64,000 nucleotides of DNA from Nephrocerus scutellatus (Eukaryota > Arthropoda > Insecta > Diptera > Pipunculidae). A program made the position numbers and the translations under genes. Positions 11,995 through 22,504 of the stretch are shown here, one piece after another (the stretch's first letter is position 1; the number at the start of each line of letters is the position of its first letter). The notes beneath the pieces were generated by a model. It did not search any database. It had not been told where the DNA came from and saw only the letters and a list, made by a program, of their open reading frames with translations. The stretch spans positions 11,883,969-11,947,968 of the forward strand of contig OX352762.1 in assembly GCA_947095585.1 (NCBI GenBank). The letters are read 5' to 3'.

Positions 11995-12870
11995 ATGTCT
12001 AGGTTACCTGGGTTAGCACGAAAAAGGGCTCGGATAAATAATGATCGAATAACGACGACTTTTGGCTATTGTACCCAGACTAAGATTGGTTTCTGGAATG
12101 TGTGCATGCTCCTTGACTCAGGGAGTGAAAGACCTCAAAATGCCAGATTTCTCCAACTAGAACGTGAGTTTCGTCGATATAATTTGGACATACTGGGAGT
12201 GAGTAAAGTAAGATGGTTCTATGTGGAAGGGTACCAATCCCCAACGTATAACACTGTGCTACTTTACTCCGCCAAACACTCCGGCAGTCCCCGTGAATCT
12301 GGAGTGGGTCTGCTGCTAACGACAACAGTACGCGGAGGTCTAATTTCCTGGCACCTACATGGTGATTTCGGACTAGAGTACGGCGTCACAATCATACAGC
12401 GTTATGCCGCAACGAATCCCTCGACTGAAGTTAAAAAGGACAACTTCTACAATCAGCTAAGCGCTGTGTTCAACGAAACGCCGAACGGAGACATAGTCAT
12501 CGATGATGATGTTTGAGCATAAGACCTGCCACAAAGTCAGTTGGGTGTCAACTGACAGGCAATCATCATCCAACCAAACAGACCATGTTGCGATCAGCCG
12601 ACGTTTTAGGAGCTGTCTCTTAGACCTCTGAATCAGACGAGGAGCCGACATGGGTATATCATCCGAATTCCCAGGTATAACATTGACCGGCTAAAGATCC
12701 CCTCAGTACGCCAAAAATTAAGGGATCATTTATCGCAAGGAGTGGAAGCAATCAACAGCTCACTGCCGACAGCCATCCAAAAACATTGGAAAGCTACGAA
12801 AAATTTTTTCACATCTAGAGCGGAAAGTATTGTTGGTAGAAGCCAGGAAAGGCACAGCAAGTGGCTTACC
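11995..12870 (+). pseudogene. RTE-A LINE endonuclease domain relic
   Basis: An open frame of 173 codons (11995-12516) encodes an AP-endonuclease-like domain of the RTE type: TKIGFWNVCMLLDSGSERPQ at residues 24-43, RRYNLDILGVSKVRW about residues 54-68, then SGVGLLLTT and DNFYNQLSAVFNETPNGDIVI at the end. The expected catalytic GDMNAKVG-type block is lost. Later frames give CHKVSWVSTDRQ, DHVAISRRFRSCLLDL and the RTE linker IDRLKIPSVRQKLRDHL (12680-12740). At about 12870 the sequence switches to a different RTE family. An inverted fragment of the same endonuclease lies at 37207-37365. Confidence 0.8.
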
Positions 12871-13803
12871 TGACACTGGATGGACCGGCCTACGTCCTCT
12901 TCAACCTGGCGTTATAGTAAGTGATCCGAGACTCTGACGTAACGGCGAGGGGAACAATCCTCTATAAGTCCATTCAGATACTAGCTTACGCAGACGATAT
13001 TGGCATCGTTGGTAGAAACCCAAGTTCTGTACTGGAGGCTTTCATCCAGATCGAGCGGGCAGCATAAAATCTGGGGATGTACATAAATGAGAACAAAACA
13101 AAGTACATTTGGCCACGTCTGCGAGTAAAATGACCAACATTGGTTCCTCAATTAAAATAGTGGACCTCGTATTTGAAGTAGTCCAATCTTTTAACTATCT
13201 CGGGTCAACTGTAGCAGCCAATAACAGCATGGAACCAGAAATAATACGCGCACGGTTGCTTAAAGCCAAAAAAAGCCTTCTATAGTCTGTCAAGACTCTT
13301 CAAATCCAGAAATTTGACCATAACATCCAAGCTGCTGGTGTATAAGACAATGGTCACACCAATAGTTACAAACGAAACTTGGGTGCTTAGCAAAAAAAAA
13401 GATTCTGACCTCTTAGCGGCGTTGGATAGAAAAGTCTTTCCGAGAATTGTTGACCCCGTATGTGAGGAAGGACGATTCCGGAGACTTTATAATTATGAGA
13501 TCTACAAGCGTTCAGGCGATCTACAGGCGATGTCGACATCGTGAGGAGAATTAAGGTCGCTAGGCTCTTGTGGGGAGAATAGCTAGCTCGCATGAGCGAA
13601 GAGGATCCTGCTCGGAATGTCCTTTGCGGTAGGATTTATGGACAGCGAGGCCGGCCAAGTCTACGCTGGAGGGATGGCGTAGACCAGGTCGCCCAGGGTT
13701 TAGAGTTGCCAAACCGTATGGTATCGGCTCGAAATCGGGACCGGTGGAGAGATTTTTTTTGTGTGGGGGTTGTAGAGCCCAAATATGATGATGATGATGA
13801 TGA
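12871..13803 (+). pseudogene. RTE-B LINE, 5'-truncated RT C-terminal part
   Basis: This region matches the 3' half of the RTE-B copy at 49310-50225. Fragments include VSDPRLXRN-type sequence, the palm LAYADDIGIVGRNPS-like block (12985-13025), the thumb TITSKLLVYKTMVTPIVTNETWVLSKK (13314-13395) and VFPRIVDPVCEEGRFRRLYN. C-terminal EEDPARNVLCGRIYGQRGRPSLRWRDGVDQ follows (13595-13690). It ends in a GATGATGATGATGATGAT tail at 13785-13803, as RTE elements often end in a short microsatellite. Many stops and shifts are present. Confidence 0.85.
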
Positions 13804-14524
13804 TGTCCTTTGGAAGTTGGTAAAAAAGGACCTCAAAGTAGTCGAAACAAAAGTACCCATCACACGCGTCACACGCGACAAGCGACTTGCGTCATACTCG
13901 GAATATAAAAAATGCTATTTTGGACTTAGCCACTCACAAAATTTCCCTAGGTCGTGTAAAAGGTGGTTAAAAAGTACCTCAAATTGGTCGAAAATACAGA
14001 CAAAAAGAGGTGAAAGTTTTAACAACCCAGAAATCCTACACTACTATAATACTCGTAGTACAAAAAGTGGGGTAGACAATATTGATAAGCTAGTTACCCA
14101 TTATATAACAAAGGGAAAAACTCAACGGTGGCCTGTTGCATTCTTTTACAATATTATTGATGTTGCGTGCGTTGCGGCATACACGATATATAAAGCAAAT
14201 TAACCGAGTGGCAAAACTCACAAACGCCAAATTTTTACAGGTTCTGGCATTGCAATTAGCTTTAATGCTTGAGCAGCAGTACCCAATATATATAGAGGCA
14301 TTTGAACTCGCGATCAGGTAGTGAATGAGTTCTCGGCAATCCACTTACAATACCAACTCATCATCAGCTGAAGAGATTCGCGATAGCACCGGACGAATCT
14401 TGGAAACTGGAGATTCGTTTGTTTGGAGTCGGACCCAAAGAAACGGAGAGCTACGCGAAAATCATGTAGTGTTTGTAAAAAGTCTGTGTGCGCTGGACAT
14501 GCAAACACGATTGCAAGATGCCTA
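13804..14524 (+). pseudogene. piggyBac-family transposase C-terminal relic
   Basis: Read across frames, this is the end of a piggyBac transposase. NPEILHYYN at 14025-14050 leads into GVDNIDKLVTHYITKGKTQR and WPVAFFYNIIDVACVAAY (to about 14185), the conserved block after the last catalytic aspartate. NAKFLQVLALQLALMLEQ follows after a shift, and a cysteine-rich zinc domain KSCSVCKKSVCAGH ends the protein near 14455-14510. The N-terminal two thirds are absent because an RTE-B tail abuts at 13803. The upstream translation (13806-14020) is less clear. No TTAA-flanked end was identified. Confidence 0.85.
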
Positions 14525-14631
14525 AAGTGAACTAATTAGAAATTTAACTAAGCTATGTTTTTGGCACAACACAGGCGTTAAGGCAAAGGATTTAATTTAA
14601 TTGCATTAGGATGATTAAATTTAAATTAACA

Positions 14632-14706
14632 AATAATAATAATAAAAGGCGCGACAGACCTTCGAACTACGAATCCCTGCTCGGAAACCACTGAGCCACG
14701 GCGCCC
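14632..14706 (-). repeat. SINE copy with internal deletion
   Basis: The reverse complement has the SINE head GGGCGCCGTGGCTCAGTGG with box A, then jumps to the 3' part GGTCTGTCGCGCC and an ATT-repeat tail. About 180 bp of body and box B are missing. Confidence 0.8.
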
Positions 14707-15069
14707 ACAAATGTAAATTGAATAAAATAAAATTCCTGTTTTCTAATAACGAGTCCTTACACTTTCCCTCAAAGGGCTTCTTATGTTTTCTCAATGCATT
14801 ATACAGAGTTTATGTAACAAAAAAACAACAAACTCTGTAGACGAGAGCATAATTAATCAAACAAACTGCAATTACCAAAAAACCTGTTAACATTTGATTA
14901 ATTATATTTGGCAAGCCTATGTCCCTATCAGAGGCAGCAGTATCGGAATATACATATACTTCCAATTTTATTATCGTCATTTCATCTCAAAGCAATATTT
15001 ACCAACAAAAGGCACTCAACTACTGGCTTATAACTCAATGTGCGAAAAGAAGTTAGTATCCAAACTCAC
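14707..15069. other. Presumed intron sequence of the minus-strand gene
   Basis: No element was recognised. If the exon at 15070-15163 is real, this is the start of its first intron. Confidence 0.3.
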
Positions 15070-15163
15070 CATTATCATCCGCTGGATGCTGCTCTGCTTC
15101 AACTCCATTAATCCAACAATTCGCCATCAGCAAAGCATAGAAGAGCGCGTAAAATCTTATCAT
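15070..15163 (-). CDS. Candidate first coding exon with signal peptide
   Basis: On the minus strand an ATG at 15163 opens a 31-codon reading frame plus one base. It encodes MIRFYALFYALLMANCWING followed by VEAEQHPADDN. The first 23 residues look like a secretory signal: short basic start, a hydrophobic core at about residues 3-20, and a small-residue site VEA before EQ. The frame ends at 15070, directly followed by GTGAGT, a consensus 5' splice donor (intron phase 1). The product would be a secreted or membrane protein, but its family cannot be known from this exon. The frame stays open upstream of this ATG to 15343, but that longer ORF would begin upstream of the predicted transcription start. 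No matching second exon was found below 15069. Confidence 0.5.
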
Positions 15164-15354
15164 TGTGCGGGAATTCAATCCAGCTCGTTCGTCACGGAGT
15201 AATTTTAATCGCGATCGTCGTCGTGTATTGAAATTTTCACATTCACTTAACACCTTTGCGGGTGTGGCTTTGGATGTTGGCGACGATTGCACTGATAATG
15301 ATGATGCCCGTTGTGCTCCACTGAATGCGACTATGTGGGGCATTATTTTGTATA
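15164..15354 (-). promoter_or_regulatory. Candidate TATA/Inr promoter and leader with start-stop uORF
   Basis: Reading the minus strand, TATACAAAAT (15354-15345) precedes an initiator-like TCAGTG (15324-15319, +1 at A15322). The TATA T is about 32 bp upstream of +1, normal for insect TATA promoters. The leader to the ATG at 15163 is about 159 nt. It contains a minimal uORF ATGTGA at 15242-15237, a start codon directly followed by stop, which could lower translation. TATAC is a weaker match than TATAAA, so this is a candidate only. Confidence 0.4.
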
Positions 15355-16842
15355 CACCGTTTGGGATTGTCTTGCGCTTTGCAAACGATCAATACTTATT
15401 GATTGCTTTATATTTTTATCAAACAAAAAATAACATAAACTAACTTTCACTTCACTTTTTTTGCCATTTTCTGTGGAAATTTATTTATCCTTTTCACTTT
15501 TTTTGTTTAACTGAAATGAGCGATATATTTATTATATTTTCACAAATATTTATACACAAACAAACAACAAATAGTGCAACAATTTGGCAAGCGTCCTGGG
15601 AATACATCAAAAAACGATAGATATTCCTCGTCTATTGCAATTTTCTATGAACCAGATCCCAGACTTCCACACATTATCCTTCTGGCCAACACACACATAC
15701 CACATGTTTTTTAATGAAATTATTTCTGGAAGAAAGCACAATATCTCTTTAATTTCGTGTGCTTTTCGTGTATAATAAATCCTTTTGTTATCGCGTGTAA
15801 CCTGAGATTGTTTGCGTTCACTCACACACCCATACAACCACACATCACGCGTGCCTTCAATCAAGAAGACGATAAAGATATATATGATGTGCAATATGTG
15901 TGTTTGTAAGCCATAATGTCCCTTCACCCACACACACAGAAGAAAAGGTCGGAGCCGCATATCCTTTTATCTTGCTCCGTTTTGTTACATCGGCATTGCT
16001 GTTGCCGTGCCGTGGTTAGTGTGCACGAAATTACCTCTTTTATTTCCCCATTCCCTCTACTATTATCATCATCATCATCAGGATGATGTTGATATCCTTT
16101 GGTTTTTTATGTCTTTGCCTGATTTCGTTTTCGGGTTAGACATCATCATTAAGACAACTTTGGAGAATGACGGCAAAACGAAATAATTAAAATGCTAAGG
16201 TAAGCATCAGAGAAGGATAAAATCTCAAGGGATTCCTCCTGTTTGTGTGTCATTAATTAAGTGGGACGGTAGGCGCGCAGGTATGTTGGGATTCGCCACA
16301 AGCAAAAAAAAAACAATTTCGTGTCGTGTTCTGTTCTGGTTTGGTGAAGAAAAAAATTGATTAAGGTGTCGATAGGGATGTTCGGAAAACACCAAACGAA
16401 TTGGGCCAAATTGTGGTCAAATGTGTCTGTACTGACGATGATTGCATAGCGTTAGAAGGTCGGTCGAAAAAGTCATTAAGATTGAAAATTGAAAAAAATC
16501 TTAATTATTGGCAGTTTGTTCTTTTTTAGCAAATCAGACAGGAATTTTCTTATTGACTCAGAGAGGAAAATAGACCAGAATTGGGACATAAACGAATAGA
16601 AATAAAACTTAATCTTAAAAACAAACAACAACAAGCTTTTGGAGTTAATTACGTTACAACGTTTGCTCATAAAGTATAAATGTGTAACCATTTCTAAGTT
16701 CGTTGATCATTTATTTCAATCAATTAAAAAATAACGTTTAGGAATACAAATAACTGCAGTAATAATGCAATACTGATCAAAGTTTATATGGATTTCCTAA
16801 CAGTGTCATAGTTTAACTAATGTAACGCTATCTCTTCACAGA
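15355..16842. other. No gene recognised
   Basis: Upstream region of the candidate promoter, with no element or coding motif recognised. An ATC repeat lies at about 16065-16080. Confidence 0.4.
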
Positions 16843-17455
16843 AGGCCATAAAATTGTGTGCACTACCACTGATCATTCTGATCTATACCTACTCTAAGAC
16901 AATTTGATAATCAAGAGGTTATTAGGTAGGAACGGTTTAAATCCTAAACTATTTTGGCACTCCGCAGGAGAGTACCTTAGGACCTATGCTGTTCTATTTT
17001 TATAATACTGAATATGATCAATACGACAACTTTAACCCGTCTTTCTATCTTCTGAAAAATTTCAGGAAACTTTAAAAAAAAAAGTACAGAATGAAAAGTC
17101 TAGAGATATTTAGATAAAGGAAGAAATTAATCAAAATTTTAAAGCTTTGTCCATAAGACCATAAAATTGTGTGATCATCATCCTAATATATACCTATTCT
17201 TAGAAAATTTGATAATTAAGAGATTATTAGGAAGGAATGATCTAAATCCTAAGCTATTTTGGCACTCCACAGGATAGTACTCTAGGACCTATGATATTCA
17301 ATTTTTATAATACTGAATATGATCAATACGACAACTTTAACCCGTCTTTCTATCTTCTGAAAAATTTCAGGAAACTTTTAAAAAAAAATACAGAATGAAA
17401 AATCTAGAGATATTTAGATAAAGGAATGAATTAATCAAAATTTTAAGCTTTTGCC
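16843..17455 (+). repeat. 313-bp tandem direct duplication containing a LINE RT box
   Basis: Copy 1 (16843-17155) and copy 2 (17156 to about 17455) are alike throughout, sharing CCATAAAATTGTGTG, TATTTTGGCACTCC(G/A)CAGGA and a block of more than 60 bp around AATACTGAATATGATCAATA and ACTTTAACCCGTCTTTCTAT. In copy 1 the frame FGTPQESTLGPMLF resembles the RT box VPQGSxLGPLLF. The 3' halves of the copies differ by only a few changes, while the 5' parts are more diverged. Confidence 0.9.
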
Positions 17456-17699
17456 TTTTCCGTATTAACGATCTCTACAAACTGTGGAAATTAGGTGACA
17501 TATAGATAAGAATTTAGAATAGAGGTTGACCAAATTCGATCATTATCGAGCCAAATATTATACGAACGATTTTCGGTCTCCGTTTGCGTTGACAGTGGCT
17601 TTGTAGAGGAAAATTCAATAATAAATTTTAGGAGCTCTACAGCGACATCGACCCATATACTGGACTTTTGAAACGGCTGAATGGACATTAACGCGTTAG

Positions 17700-18125
17700 C
17701 CCACAGAGTCATAAAAACTAACCTAGAGGGACAACTCAGTAGAGAAAGGCCTCGCCTTAGATGGTGCGTACAAGTGGACGGTGGTAAAAGATACGTTTGC
17801 GCAGTAGGAGGCAGTTAGCAAAATACCGTGCTAATTAAAGAGGAATGTTTGCTGAGAGCCACGTTCACACCGAACTGAAGCGGCACCTAAGTAAATAAGT
17901 AACTGATGGCACCAGGTAATTAGCAACTTTCACTAAACGTTATTCAAATATTTTAATGCTCAGACCCGACTAAGTCCGACCAAACATTGCTTTATGCAGA
18001 CGATATCATCAAAAGAATTCCAATTGCTATACGCTTTCATGCAGATCAATCGAGAGATTAGTAAAATTTGAAAAGCTTGGGTTGCTAATTAGCGAACAGA
18101 AGATCTAAAAATAGTCCAACAGCTT
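17700..18125 (+). pseudogene. RTE-like LINE relic
   Basis: Two small pieces are readable: RERPRLRWCVQVD near 17740-17780, matching the basic C-terminal RGRPxLRW block of RTE elements, and ALYADDI near 17990-18012 with later KLGLLISEQK, matching the palm motif. Their order is C-terminal before palm, so two decayed copies or a rearrangement are involved. Confidence 0.55.
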
Positions 18126-18152
18126 AGTTATAATATTTGAAGCCACAGATCA

Positions 18153-18291
18153 GGTCCACGGCCCAGCCTATCTTATTGCGACCGTTCGTGCTGTGCATGG
18201 TATTTATTTTTGCACAAAAATGGAAGATACCTACTATTGAAAGCCATATCCTCAGTATCCCAACGTATTAACCACTAAGCTACGGCCAACA
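18153..18291 (-). repeat. Degenerate SINE copy
   Basis: The reverse complement follows the SINE order: GTTGGCCGTAGCTTAGTGG (head, box A), then body, then CACAAATGG-like sequence and CGCAATAAGA. It is considerably more diverged than the 36.6 and 48.7 kb copies. Confidence 0.6.
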
Positions 18292-18535
18292 CTAACAAAT
18301 AAGCTATAGTGAAGCCTAAGGTCAGAATAGTGTATGGCTTTAATAAAAATTTGGTCAATTGTAGCAGGCAACCATCACTACCACGGGAGTGGTGTACTAT
18401 TGCCTAAGCCTAAAGAACGCGCCACCACGGTCGTATTCGATCCAAGATTTTGTTAAGACGCATATTTTGTGAAAGTTTCAGGTTAATTGGCTGTTTAGTT
18501 TTTGAGTTTTAGCGTCGTATTGAAAAGCAAACCAA

Positions 18536-18805
18536 CTCATTTTTAAATTCTCTATATTAACTTCGCGTGCCCGTGGCTGGCTGTTCAGATCTTGTGATCA
18601 ATTTTTAACCCACTTCGCAAAGCCCGATTTTATTGAAATTTTGCAAACATGTATATTTCCGGTGACAATACTTTCTATTTAAATTTGAGAGTGACCGAAC
18701 TGCTGGGTCAGGAGGCTCCCATACATTTTTTTCCCGGCATCAGATGACTTCATGCTATAATGACTGTGTTCTGTGTGCGTTGTGCGCTGTGCTCTGTGCT
18801 TTACT
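18536..18805 (-). repeat. R2f repeat, copy 2
   Basis: The reverse complement gives the R2f blocks in order: an AGCACAGAGCACAGCGCACA-like 5' part, CTGATGCCGGG, AGTATTGTCACCGG, AAAATCGGGCTTTGCGAAG, GGGTTAAAAATTGATCACAA and GAAGTTAATATAGAGAATTT. It is the clearest match to copy 1. Confidence 0.8.
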
Positions 18806-18944
18806 AGCTTTACGTTTGGAGTTGTTTTTTTGTTGGGCTGCATTGCTTCGTATGTGTTTTTATATTTCAGCATTTATAGTGGTTTTCAGTATACTTTTGT
18901 TCATTGTTTTTATTATATACGGGTCTGTATATTAATTAAGTATT

Positions 18945-19158
18945 GTCCCACCTCTCGCGAATGGGTGACAAACGTTCCGAGAGTATTTAATACCTTGTCA
19001 CGGAAAGCTTCTCAATTCGCCGTTCGGATCCGGCCTTAAATTGTAGGTCCCTTTCATTTGTGTCCAAAAATTAACATGTGCCGCACAAATGATCGCGAGA
19101 AGTTAGACCTTGGACCGCAATGGTCTGTCGCGCCAAATATTATTATTATATTAATTAT
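18945..19158 (+). repeat. SINE copy lacking the tRNA-like head
   Basis: It begins at TCCCACCTCTCGCGAATGGG and continues through GTGACAAACGTTCCGAGAG, CTTGTCACGGAAAGCTTCTC and CGCCGTTCGGATCCGGCC. It then reads TTGGACCGCAATGGTCTGTC and GCGCCAAATATTATTATTAT. The head with boxes A and B is missing (5' truncation). It lies between two oppositely oriented R2f copies. Confidence 0.85.
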
Positions 19159-19163
19159 ATTAC

Positions 19164-19880
19164 GCAGAAAGCAGCACAGCACATAGCACACAGTCATTAT
19201 GATGTCGCCATATGGCGTGATATGGCAGCGAACAGGGAAGACACAGAACACAGTCATTATGATACCCGACCGTTTTTTCGTTGACCTTAGTTATTTAGTT
19301 ACGAGAGGCCCTTTTATTTAAACGAGATAACGAGATAATATTAAACCTATGTTCATCCTGAAAGTCCATTCTAAATATTATTGGTGAATGCGTTTTTGAA
19401 ATCGCACGAGTAGTTTCGAAGATTACCTCCTATACACAAACCAACATTCTTTATAATATTAGTATAGATAATAGGATGACATATAGCATCTGAAAACCTG
19501 GGTGCCGTGGCTCTAGTGGTAAGTGCGTTGGACTTCTGAGCAGGGGGTTCGAGGTTAGTATTTTTCACGGTCCCACCTCTCGCGATTGTTTGACAAACGC
19601 CCGAGAGTAGTAAATTGTCACGGAAATGTTCTCAACTCGACATTCGGATATGGCATTTAAATGTAGATCTTGGAGCCCTTTTGCCCTGTGCCCGATACCT
19701 TCCAAATTTTAAAAGAAAGTATTGTCATCGAGGGTTTACATGTGTGCATAGTTTATACAACATCGGGCTTTAGGAAGTGGTTTAAAAATTGATCAGATAA
19801 TTTGACAAGCCAGCTAGCCAACCAAAAACGAACAAACACACGGGCGTGCAAAGTTAATATAGAGAATTTAAAAAGATTAT
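19164..19880 (+). repeat. R2f repeat, copy 3, interrupted by a SINE
   Basis: The 5' part CAGCACAGCACATAGCACAC and the ACACAGTCATTATGAT phrase (twice) lie at 19170-19262. After the SINE at 19500-19688, R2f resumes with AGTATTGTCATCG, TACATGTGTGCA, ACATCGGGC, GTTTAAAAATTGATC and AAGTTAATATAGAGAATTT at 19852-19871. The assignment of 19264-19499 to R2f is uncertain. Confidence 0.65.
19500..19688 (+). repeat. SINE copy inside R2f
   Basis: The head GGGTGCCGTGGCTCTAGTGG and box B remnant GGTTCGAGGTTAG are followed by TCCCACCTCTCGCGATTG, GTCACGGAAATGTTCTCAAC and the diverged body. The 3' tail and ATT repeat are replaced by R2f sequence at about 19690. Confidence 0.8.
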
Positions 19881-20940
19881 AAAGAATTGCTAGCCCTAGA
19901 ATCATTTGAACTACTACCAGCCACTTTCCATACACTGTAATTAAACCCCTAATTCGCAGCAAGTACATTCGTTCAGTGACCGATTTATAAAAATTGATAC
20001 TTTTGTCACTATATACGAAGTGAAACACACGAAAGATGGCAGGGAATTAAATGCAATGTTTCCTTTCCTTCCTTGGTAGGAAAATGTAAATTAAAAAGGC
20101 ATAAAATCCATGCAATGCACTACGACATAAGGAGCCGAAAAAAAAAACGCATCCAAACACCACCGTCGACCGAAAGATACAATTTTCTTAACACCTCGCT
20201 GGTGTTCTGTTAGTATGTCATATAAATCTCATATGCCTTTGTCATAATAATCCAATAGGCCACAACCTGCAAGGAACAACGAGTACCGGGCACTGCTGTT
20301 TCAGTGGTACAGTTGTAGTAGATACAATCAACAACCTTCCCTTGGGTTTGCCCTAATCCAACAATGTTGCAATTTTTGAACCAAAAGCAGAATAATGTCT
20401 AGTTGTTTCTATATTCCCTTGATACCAGCAGTTAGGTGGGTCAATATGATGAATTCCTTATACACATGCATTACTGTTCGTTCATTATGGAGTCAGCAGT
20501 CAGTTGGGAATAGAATTGAGTCCCTTGGGAATGTTGCTTCTCAACCAACCACGAAGTTCTAATTAAATTATTAGTTCTGGTTATATGCCAAGTTGTTACT
20601 CATTTCGTTTGGTTTGTAGTCCTGTCTACTGGTGTTTGCTGGTGGTAACGCGATGATTAATCCTTTGTCATTATTTGTGATTATTTATAATGTTGCGTCC
20701 GCCGACAATGGGCGGGGGTGACAGTTGCTGTTGTTGTGAGAGCTGAAGTTTGAATTGTGCTGACTAAGTGATTTCTTTGTAATCCAATACGTGTTTGTTC
20801 GGTAGAACAATTAAATTGAAACAACAAAATTTAAAATAAAATAAAAACCAAACAGACAAGACAATTAACAAAATAGGTAATCCTTTCGGTTATGTTGCGG
20901 TAATTCACAGTTTTTTTTTGTTGTTGTTGGTGAGTTGTTT
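19881..20940. other. No gene recognised
   Basis: Unique-looking sequence without coding motifs or recognised repeats. Confidence 0.4.
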
Positions 20941-21384
20941 TTACTTTTTTCTCAACAAATAATACAAAAAACAATCGCATGACAGAAATTGCATTGAAAA
21001 CATAGCAATATCTTTTTGAAAACACCGGAACCGGCAGTGGATGGTTTTTCGAATTTGTCCAGCAACACGAAGTTGTAATACGTACACATAGATTTTAACG
21101 CGTTCCTTGCTTGTGTTCACGCGAAACCGATACCGAGTCCGAATACTACAAACTACAACCCAAAGTAGCAAACGACGAGAGAACCAAATCGCTTGAATAT
21201 CCCGGTTGCACTGAATGACTGGAGTGAATTTTAGATTTATGAATCGCTTGCAAACGAAACCAGTGCGCCAACCTGCCATACATGGATTCGCATGACATCC
21301 ACGAACACAACGAACTTCAGTCTTCACTGAACCAGTGGTACAATGTTGCAAATGGATACGATATAAGCAACGTTCATGCTTCAT
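20941..21384 (-). other. Unrecognised 147-codon open frame, probably 5' leader
   Basis: The minus strand has a 147-codon frame with a cysteine-rich N-terminal part (LQHCTTGSVKTEVRCVRGCH at residues 12-31, then ANPCMAGWRTGFVC) and a lysine-rich end. I do not recognise a family. The frame overlaps the Inr/DPE promoter at 21181-21214, and its downstream half looks like an A-rich insect 5' leader. It may therefore be an accidental frame rather than a protein. If coding, the cysteines suggest an extracellular product. Confidence 0.25.
21181..21214 (-). promoter_or_regulatory. Candidate Inr + DPE core promoter
   Basis: The minus strand reads TCAGTG at 21214-21209 (+1 at A21212) and GGTTC at 21185-21181. 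The latter falls exactly at +28 to +32 and fits the fly downstream promoter element RGWYV. No TATA box is present at -30, as expected for a DPE promoter. Transcription would run toward lower coordinates, in the same direction as the exon at 15070-15163. Confidence 0.4.
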
Positions 21385-22504
21385 AAAAGTATTATGGTAT
21401 CTACGACATCCAAAAAGAAAAGATAGATGTAATCATACAAAGCATAAAACATTCGAACGAGAACCAAACCATTTCCACTTCCAGTCGTGGTGTATCCAGA
21501 TATCCACTTCCACTATCCATATTCCACACGCAACGCGGAATTTCATGTTCTCTCCACTTAACCATTCACACATCGAACTCATCGCAGAATCACGCAACGA
21601 CACAACCGAAACCGATATACGAAACACTACATCATATTCGGAAATTAGGACTTCGAACTTTTTGGAGAGCGATTTTTACTAAAAATAATGTTGGATCGAA
21701 CTGTGCTGCACGATAAAACACAATATTTACCAGCAGCCTGGCAGTGTGATAGTGGAACGTGGTTGTTTGTTTTGTAGACCTTCCACGTTCCATCATCCAG
21801 TTGCTGGTTGTATTTAACAAATGGTAGTGTAACGTGTAAACCGGTAAGTGGTACCGGAAAGCCGGTACTTGTTACGGAATAACGTGTGGACTATGCTTTC
21901 TATCTGTAGAAATATCAGACAGGCTTGTAGACTTATGGTGCACAATAGAACATAAATTTGAATTGGATTTGGATTTTAAATCATCTTTGTAAATGCGGTT
22001 TTTCAATTGAAACGCCCTCTGTTTCTATTAGGATTTCTAGGATATGCGTGAAGTTAGCTGGTTTTTTTTTGACGTTTCATGTCATTTATAATTGCCGTTT
22101 AGTCATGAAATATTGCAGGCTTCAACAAAGTTTGCAAATTATCTAAATAGTAGCTCATCCATTTCGTAGTTTCAAAACCATAGTCTTGGCAGCCCTGATG
22201 TGTCAAACACATGTATCTGTCATTGCAATTGTCATTCTATTAGTCAACAGCAGTACTCCATATACTCAAAATTGCTTTGCAATCTTAGATCCAGACTCTG
22301 AGGAACCTGCCCCCACCCGTAGATATATCTACGAGAAGCAACCAGCAATTCCCTAATTGAAAAAATTACAAAATTATTGGAAATTACATCTTTCACGTTA
22401 CTCCCATAAGAAAAGGGTCTATTTTTGAAAGTAAGCTTCAAAGTAGTTTCGGAACTCGAAAAAACGGGTAAAAGGTTTAATAAATTCCAACTCAAAATTA
22501 GCAA
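21385..22504. other. No gene recognised
   Basis: No element was identified. A 115-codon plus-strand frame at 21335-21682 has no recognisable motif. Confidence 0.35.
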
